From positions 1 through 20,510 of the forward strand of contig JAGCRI010000015.1 in the NCBI GenBank assembly GCA_017964755.1: a DNA stretch of 20,510 bases, written 5' to 3'. This stretch comes from Bacteroidales bacterium (lineage in GTDB: Bacteria > Bacteroidota > Bacteroidia > Bacteroidales > WCHB1-69). This document shows, one piece after another, positions 15,959-20,510 of this stretch (its first letter is position 1; each line of letters begins with the position of its first letter). The position numbers and the translations under genes are program-made. Below the pieces are notes generated by a model, which was not told where the DNA came from, ran no database searches, and worked only from the letters and a program-made list of their open reading frames with translations.

Positions 15959-15993
15959 GACTAATATTTAAAAAGTAATTTATTGACTAATAA

Positions 15994-17979
15994 TTATTTA
16001 GTAACAACTATCCCCATTAAATCCGAAAGCTGGCTGCGGCGCAGGTTAACCTGAGTGAGCTTGGCCATAAGCAGGTCTGTGAGTTCCACCTCATTGCTGT
16101 CAAGCGTTTCAAATTCTTTCATCAATTGTTCTTTAAACTTTTCCAAATATCTCAGTTTCAACATATTAATATCATTCATCAACTCATTTCCCAAAATACC
16201 GACATGATTACTCATCGAATTAACGACCACATCAAAGCGCTCAGTCCATTCCTGACTGCAAGACGGTTCTTCAGCCGCAAGAAAATCCATGGCAAACTTT
16301 TGCACCTGAGCGTCTTCGTGACGTGCGAAGAAAATGGCTATATCCTTCTGCGTCTGGGCTGTTTCTGCAATTTTAGCATACTCTTCGTAAACTTTCTGGT
16401 GCAACGGCACAGAAAAAGAGATGCTCTCTGCGAAAAGCTCGTCGAACACATATTGGTCAATTCTTGATGTGGTGTAGTCGCCCTCCTCCGTACTGAACCT
16501 GTCGGGCACAAGAACCACATAAATGCCGTAGCGCAGCAGCAGCGACAGTATCCTTTCTTCGGCGGAGGCGAGCGTGTCGAAACGCGTTTCACGTTCAGCG
16601 GGTGCCGCGGGCAGTTGCACTTGCGGCTCGAAAGTGTCATCGTCAGCTTTCTGTTTTTTCATTTTATGGACAGTCAGCTTGCGCAGCGCGACATTCAGCA
16701 CATCCTCCTTATATCCAAAAATTTCTGAGCAATGTTTTATATAGTCTGCCCGCAAGATGACATCGTCAACGTCTGCAATATTTTTAACGATAGAGTTGAC
16801 AAGTTCTGCACGTTTTAGCGGGTCGTCTTTCACATCCTTTGAGAGTACGCGAGCTTTGAACAGAATAAAATCGGTGGCGTTATCACTCAGATATTCAATA
16901 AGTTCAGAATCACGGTGGGTGCGGGCGAAGGAGTCAGGGTCGTGCTCCGGAGGAAGTTGTATGATTCTTGCGTGCAGCCCCGCAGGCAGCAGCATTTCAA
17001 TTCCGCGCAACGCCGCCGAGATGCCGGCATTGTCGCCGTCATACATCACAGTAATGTTCTTTGTGAGCCGCGAAATCATCCGCACCTGTCCTTCTGTCAG
17101 CATCGTTCCAGACGAAGCCACCACATTTTTCACTCCTGCCTGATAAAGGGATATGACATCAGTATATCCTTCAACCAAATAGACGTTATTGTTTTCGCTG
17201 ATGGCTTTTTTTGCAGTATAGAAGCCATAAAGCACATCTCTTTTGTGATAAATGGCGTTTTCGGGTGAATTTATATACTTTCCGGTTTTAGAAACGCCTT
17301 TCACGTAGTTGAGGTCGCGGCCTCCGAAGCCGAGAGGGCGTCCTGTGTGGCTCAAAATCGGGAAAATCACACGTCCGCGATAAAAATCGTAATAATTGCC
17401 TTTTTCAGATTTCTTGACAAGGCCAAGATGTTCCATTCTTTCAAGCGAATAGCCTTTGGCTTTTGCTTCGTTCACCAAGGCGTACCCAGAGGCGGGACAG
17501 TAGCCCAAATGAAAACGCTTTATTGTCTCCTCATTGAACCCGCGTTCCTTGAAATAGGCAAGTCCGATATCCCTACCCTCTTCAGTATCAAAAAGTTGCG
17601 ATATAAAGAAATTGTCTGCAAAATCGTTTATGGCGATAAGGGCTTCGCGCTCGTCCTGTTCAGCGCGCTGTTCAGGCGTCTCGGGCGCATCCTCTTCAAC
17701 TTCAACGTTATATTTGTTGGCCAAGTACCGTATAGCATCGGCGTATGACATCTTTTCGTATTCCATCACGAACTTCACCGCGTAGCCGCCCGCGCCGCAG
17801 GCAAAACACTTGTAAATGCCCAAATGCGGCGTCACCGTAAGTGAAGGCGACTTGTCGTTATGGAACGGGCAGATGCCGACATAACTCTTCCCTTTGCGTT
17901 TCAAGGGAATGAAATCACCGACAACCTCTTCAATTTTTACAAGAGACTCAACCTTATCTATCGTTGACCTCGAAATCAT
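15994..17979 (-). CDS. dnaG: DNA primase
   Basis: It makes the RNA primers for chromosomal replication. The protein has 661 residues, within the family range. The N-terminal CHC2 zinc finger is C37-PFH40 and C58-FAC61. The RNA-polymerase core shows YDFYRGRVIFPI near 197-207 and GFGGRDL near 217-223. The TOPRIM domain has LVEGYTDV with E270 and VMYDGDNAG with D314 and D316. The C-terminal region from about 440 is diverged, as usual for the DnaB-interacting domain. Its ATG overlaps the stop of the upstream S41 protease by 4 bp (ATGA), so the two are translationally linked. It is not in the rpsU-dnaG-rpoD arrangement of proteobacteria. Confidence 0.96.
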   Translation of the reverse strand: MISRSTIDKVESLVKIEEVVGDFIPLKRKGKSYVGICPFHNDKSPSLTVTPHLGIYKCFACGAGGYAVKFVMEYEKMSYADAIRYLANKYNVEVEEDAPETPEQRAEQDEREALIAINDFADNFFISQLFDTEEGRDIGLAYFKERGFNEETIKRFHLGYCPASGYALVNEAKAKGYSLERMEHLGLVKKSEKGNYYDFYRGRVIFPILSHTGRPLGFGGRDLNYVKGVSKTGKYINSPENAIYHKRDVLYGFYTAKKAISENNNVYLVEGYTDVISLYQAGVKNVVASSGTMLTEGQVRMISRLTKNITVMYDGDNAGISAALRGIEMLLPAGLHARIIQLPPEHDPDSFARTHRDSELIEYLSDNATDFILFKARVLSKDVKDDPLKRAELVNSIVKNIADVDDVILRADYIKHCSEIFGYKEDVLNVALRKLTVHKMKKQKADDDTFEPQVQLPAAPAERETRFDTLASAEERILSLLLRYGIYVVLVPDRFSTEEGDYTTSRIDQYVFDELFAESISFSVPLHQKVYEEYAKIAETAQTQKDIAIFFARHEDAQVQKFAMDFLAAEEPSCSQEWTERFDVVVNSMSNHVGILGNELMNDINMLKLRYLEKFKEQLMKEFETLDSNEVELTDLLMAKLTQVNLRRSQLSDLMGIVVTK

Positions 17980-19739
17980 CTGTCAACCTTATATTTTTTG
18001 AAAAACTTATCGTCTTTTATAACTTTATAAGCCTGTTGGAAAGCATCATCGCTCAAGAGGAAGATTTCGTATGCCTGACCGTAGCCGTAAAGGGTGCGCG
18101 CCATCTCAAATTTAAGGTACTCCTTGATAAATTCAGGTGATTTTGTCTCATTGCGGAGGCGCTGTGCTTCGGCATGGTTTTCGCGCATATAATCCTTCAT
18201 CATCTTTTCCATCTCCTCAAATTTCTGGTTTTCATCAATAGCGTTATCGTATGAATTATAGATTGAGTCAAGTGTTGTTTTCATCTTTTTGGCGAAATTC
18301 TCCATATTTTTTGCAAAATCAAAAGTAATACTGTCTTTCACGCCCTCTTTTTTTGCAAAAGCCATAAATTCGGAATACATTGCGTCATCAATATTGAAAT
18401 TCTGCTTAAAATCGCTCATTGTAGGATATTTGTTTTTAAGCTCCTGACGATGGTCTTCCATATATTGCATGGTAAAATTGCCAAAAACACCTTTACGCAT
18501 GATTTCATTGTAGAGAGTTGAATATTTGGTAGTGTCAACTGGAATGAAAATGTCGGGCATAATGCCGCCGCCACCGTAAACTACGCGGCCTTTAGGTGTG
18601 AAATATTTGAGTGAGTCGGGGAAGGATATACTGTCTGCGGTGAGGTATTCGCCGTGTTTTTGGCGGTTGCGAAGATCGTTGAAATAGCTGTCGAGGCCGT
18701 CATCGTAAGGTTTCTGGATACAACGGCCTGTCGGTGTGTAGTAATGTGATATTGTAAGACGAATCATGGAGCCGTCTGGCAAGTAGAGGGGTTTTTGAAC
18801 GAGACCTTTGCCGAAGGTGCGGCGTCCCATCACAATGCCGCGGTCCCAATCCTGCACCGCGCCCGTAACAATTTCGCTGGCCGAAGCGGAGCCCTCGTCA
18901 ACCAGGACCACTAATTTTCCTGACTCGAAGTCGCCGCGGTTGCTCGATCTGAACTGCTGGCCGGTTTTACGGAAATTGTCGGTATAAACAATCATCTTAC
19001 CGTCCTTGATGAACTCATCGGCGATAGAGAACGCCACATCGAGATAGCCGCCGCCGTTGCCACGGAGGTCGAAAATCAGGCTTTTCATACCCTGTTTTTT
19101 CAGCTTATCCATTGCCGCGCGGAACTCATCGGGAGAGGTGCGGGCAAAACGTTCAAGACGAATGTATCCCACCTCATCGTCAACCATATACGAAACGTTG
19201 ATGCTGTTCATCGGTATCTTGTCGCGTGTGATAGTGAAGACGAGCGGTTCAGGGTTGCGGCCGCGCTTGATAGTAACCTCGACTTTCGTGCCTTTTTTGC
19301 CGCGCAGATGTTTCTGAACCCAACTGTTGCCAATACCTTTGCCGCAAGCGACCGAAGTGTCAACTTTGATGATTTTGTCGCCAGGCAGCAAGCCCACTTT
19401 TTCTGACGGGCCGCCAACCAGAACTTCCATGATGTTGATAGTGTCTTTTATCATTTGGAATGTTACGCCGATGCCGTCAAAATTTCCCTCAAGCGGTTCG
19501 TTTGTCTGCTGCACATCCTTTTGTGGTATGTAGGTAGAGTGCGGGTCAAGCTCTTTCAGCATCTCCACAATTCCTTTCTCAACTAACTTGTCGAAATTTA
19601 CAGTATCGACATATTGGTCGTTAATGCGCTCAAGCAGGAACTTCATCTTGTTGCTGTGCATAGGGAAAGAGGGGTTCTGCGCAAAAGCAAGGCTCGAAAC
19701 TACAGTTATCAGCAGTGACAATAAAATTATTTTTTTCAT
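17976..19739 (-). CDS. Carboxy-terminal processing protease, S41 family (Prc/CtpA-like)
   Basis: An exported serine protease that trims C-termini of envelope proteins. I choose the ATG at 19737-19739 (MKKIILLSLLITVVSSLAFAQ), which gives a proper signal peptide. The longer reading from 19790 would start inside the promoter and put a polar stretch ahead of the signal. This leaves 587 residues. A PDZ domain (FDGIGVTFQM to LLPGDKIIKVD) precedes the S41 catalytic domain, which has LIFDLRGNGGGYLD, the nucleophile in EGSASASEI (about S286) and the general base in RRTFGKGLVQ (about K311), 25 residues apart as in CtpA. A helical C-terminal region of about 200 residues follows. It is the first gene of a unit running to dusB. 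Confidence 0.93.
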   Translation of the reverse strand: MKKIILLSLLITVVSSLAFAQNPSFPMHSNKMKFLLERINDQYVDTVNFDKLVEKGIVEMLKELDPHSTYIPQKDVQQTNEPLEGNFDGIGVTFQMIKDTINIMEVLVGGPSEKVGLLPGDKIIKVDTSVACGKGIGNSWVQKHLRGKKGTKVEVTIKRGRNPEPLVFTITRDKIPMNSINVSYMVDDEVGYIRLERFARTSPDEFRAAMDKLKKQGMKSLIFDLRGNGGGYLDVAFSIADEFIKDGKMIVYTDNFRKTGQQFRSSNRGDFESGKLVVLVDEGSASASEIVTGAVQDWDRGIVMGRRTFGKGLVQKPLYLPDGSMIRLTISHYYTPTGRCIQKPYDDGLDSYFNDLRNRQKHGEYLTADSISFPDSLKYFTPKGRVVYGGGGIMPDIFIPVDTTKYSTLYNEIMRKGVFGNFTMQYMEDHRQELKNKYPTMSDFKQNFNIDDAMYSEFMAFAKKEGVKDSITFDFAKNMENFAKKMKTTLDSIYNSYDNAIDENQKFEEMEKMMKDYMRENHAEAQRLRNETKSPEFIKEYLKFEMARTLYGYGQAYEIFLLSDDAFQQAYKVIKDDKFFKKYKVDR

Positions 19740-19787
19740 TTTTAACAGATTGATAGTTAAATGTGTTATTCCATAATAAAAGGAATG

Positions 19788-19795
19788 CAAAGATA
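19788..19795 (-). promoter_or_regulatory. Probable -7 box for the S41-dnaG-...-dusB unit
   Basis: On the minus strand this reads TATCTTTG, identical to the ppdK box and fitting TAnnTTTG. Transcription would begin near 19781, about 40 nt ahead of the chosen ATG at 19739. No good TTTG -33 element is found at the usual distance; a palindrome covers that place. Confidence 0.55.
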
Positions 19796-19806
19796 AATTT
19801 TTTTCA

Positions 19807-19820
19807 GCGTTTTAAAACGC
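19807..19820. promoter_or_regulatory. 14-bp perfect palindrome upstream of the S41/dnaG promoter
   Basis: GCGTTTTAAAACGC is its own reverse complement and begins 12 bp upstream of the -7 box, where the -33 contact would fall. It could be an operator for a dimeric regulator. With no loop it is unlikely to be a terminator, and its AT-rich centre also allows a chance origin. Confidence 0.35.
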
Positions 19821-19877
19821 ATGGTCTGATTCAAATTAAAAAAAACAGCCATTAAAAAATAACAAAGGCGAACCCAA

Positions 19878-20444
19878 TTATAGTACGCTCTCCACTTTGG
19901 GCACATACTGGCGCAGGAGTGCCACGGCGCCCGCATTAGAGGCTCTGTCGGTAATATAAACCTGACAGTCGTCAAATCCGATATTGTATTGTACCATAAT
20001 GTTCAGAACCATGTACAGGAAATCCTCGTCCGTCTGGAAAGTGAACCTGTTCAGCAACATAAGTTTCCCTCCAACCTGAAGCCAGAAGTCGGCGGTGCCG
20101 GCATTTGCAACCACTGCCAGAGTGTTTTCCGGCAGCGCTTCGTCTTGATGAAGCTTTTCGTATAGGAATAACAGGAAATGTGTCACGTCATAGTCCCGTG
20201 TCTCCCTGCCCGCCAAGAAAAGGTCTTGTTTTTCCAACGAAAAAACTGCTGTGTATTCGGCTATTTCCCCACAAAACACCTCCGACAACTCCGACAAGTC
20301 GAAATAGAGCGAAAGGTATTTCTTTTTGTTGTTTTCATCAAAGATTTCAGACGGAACAAGCACTGGCGGATAATTTGCAGCCAAAACAAGCGGCTTTTCA
20401 TTTCCGTCTGCCAACAATGAAAAATTCTCGAAATGTTTTATCAT
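19878..20444 (-). CDS. DUF3822-family protein
   Basis: The protein has 188 residues. The C-terminal half (LMLLNRFTFQTDEDFLYMVLNIMVQYNIGFDD followed by QVYI) matches the DUF3822 pattern, a family of unknown function largely confined to Bacteroidota. The middle has the LVPSEIF segment. Family members are usually longer (about 250 or more residues, from memory), and the strands I would expect before LVLAANYPPVLVPSE are lacking. The only in-frame ATG is at 20442-20444 and an in-frame TGA lies upstream at 20478-20480. Either this is a short version or the N-terminus has been lost. The upstream gene ends one base before its ATG (TAGTATG), implying co-transcription. About 140 bp with a promoter separate it from the S41 gene. 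Confidence 0.7.
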   Translation of the reverse strand: MIKHFENFSLLADGNEKPLVLAANYPPVLVPSEIFDENNKKKYLSLYFDLSELSEVFCGEIAEYTAVFSLEKQDLFLAGRETRDYDVTHFLLFLYEKLHQDEALPENTLAVVANAGTADFWLQVGGKLMLLNRFTFQTDEDFLYMVLNIMVQYNIGFDDCQVYITDRASNAGAVALLRQYVPKVESVL

Positions 20445-20445
20445 A

Positions 20446-20510
20446 CTATTCCCAACTGCCGGTTGTGCTGGCTTCTGTCAGCGAACCCATCCACATATCC
20501 TTGTACTGCG
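20446..20510 (-). CDS. 3' end of a gene running in from the right edge, unrecognised
   Basis: The minus-strand frame is open from the right edge to a TAG at 20446-20448. About 20 codons are visible, ending TTGSWE. Its stop is one base from the DUF3822 start, the tight spacing of an operon. Too little is present to name it. Confidence 0.45.
   Translation of the reverse strand, partial: QYKDMWMGSLTEASTTGSWE

Noticed and set aside
19740..19790. A 17-codon N-terminal extension of the S41 protease
   Set aside because: The start would overlap the -7 box, and the signal peptide begins properly at the later ATG.
1..20510. CRISPR arrays, tRNA/rRNA genes, insertion sequences
   Set aside because: No regularly spaced repeats, transposase-like reading frame with inverted ends, or cloverleaf-type sequence was noticed on reading; a tRNA or repeat scan was not possible.

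Overview
The window looks like a chromosomal segment of a Bacteroidales-type Bacteroidota. Four signs point there: a type IX secretion (T9SS) C-terminal sorting domain; an S46 dipeptidyl-peptidase; DUF3822 and DUF4301 family proteins; and promoters of the Bacteroidota form TAnnTTTG about 40-50 nt ahead of start codons. No rRNA, tRNA, CRISPR array or insertion sequence was seen. Gene density is high and no gap exceeds 160 bp.

Left part (1-1836), accessory. This is the tail of an Rhs/YD-repeat polymorphic-toxin locus. An unrecognised partial gene ends where a short piece of Rhs core begins. That core piece carries an apparent one-base deletion and leads into a variable C-terminal domain with a HEMIH zinc-metallopeptidase motif. 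Two bases further on is a small exported protein, the natural candidate immunity partner. The layout is that of a displaced ('orphan') Rhs C-terminal tip plus immunity cassette.

Restriction-modification relic (1958-3925, minus). A fused HsdM plus half-HsdS DNA adenine methyltransferase is interrupted by one in-frame TAA near its end. The frame resumes directly behind the stop. There is no restriction subunit nearby. This stretch and the Rhs cassette are visibly more AT-rich than the housekeeping genes to the right.

Core metabolism, minus (3960-7594). A pyruvate, phosphate dikinase with a cysteine-rich tail is followed 8 bp later by an LpxL/HtrB-type lipid A acyltransferase. Its promoter lies in a short divergent region shared with the plus-strand unit.

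Plus-strand unit (7753-12945). A PnuC-type vitamin transporter, a 56-residue small protein, a T9SS cargo protein, an S46 dipeptidyl-peptidase (predicted DPP7-like) and TilS follow each other with short gaps or overlaps. TilS meets the next unit tail to tail, sharing a TTAA that is the stop codon of both genes.

Minus-strand unit (12942-19739). A carboxy-terminal processing protease (S41), DnaG primase, a DUF4301 protein, a RibF with only the FAD-synthetase domain, and DusB are tightly packed and probably co-transcribed from a promoter at about 19790. A 14-bp perfect palindrome lies at the upstream side of that promoter. Upstream again are a DUF3822 protein and the last codons of another gene.

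The observations most worth following are the HEXXH Rhs-tip/immunity cassette with its frameshifted core, the nonsense-interrupted HsdM-S fusion, the kinase-less RibF beside an FMN-dependent enzyme, and the UDP-sugar-pyrophosphorylase-like motifs in the DUF4301 protein.
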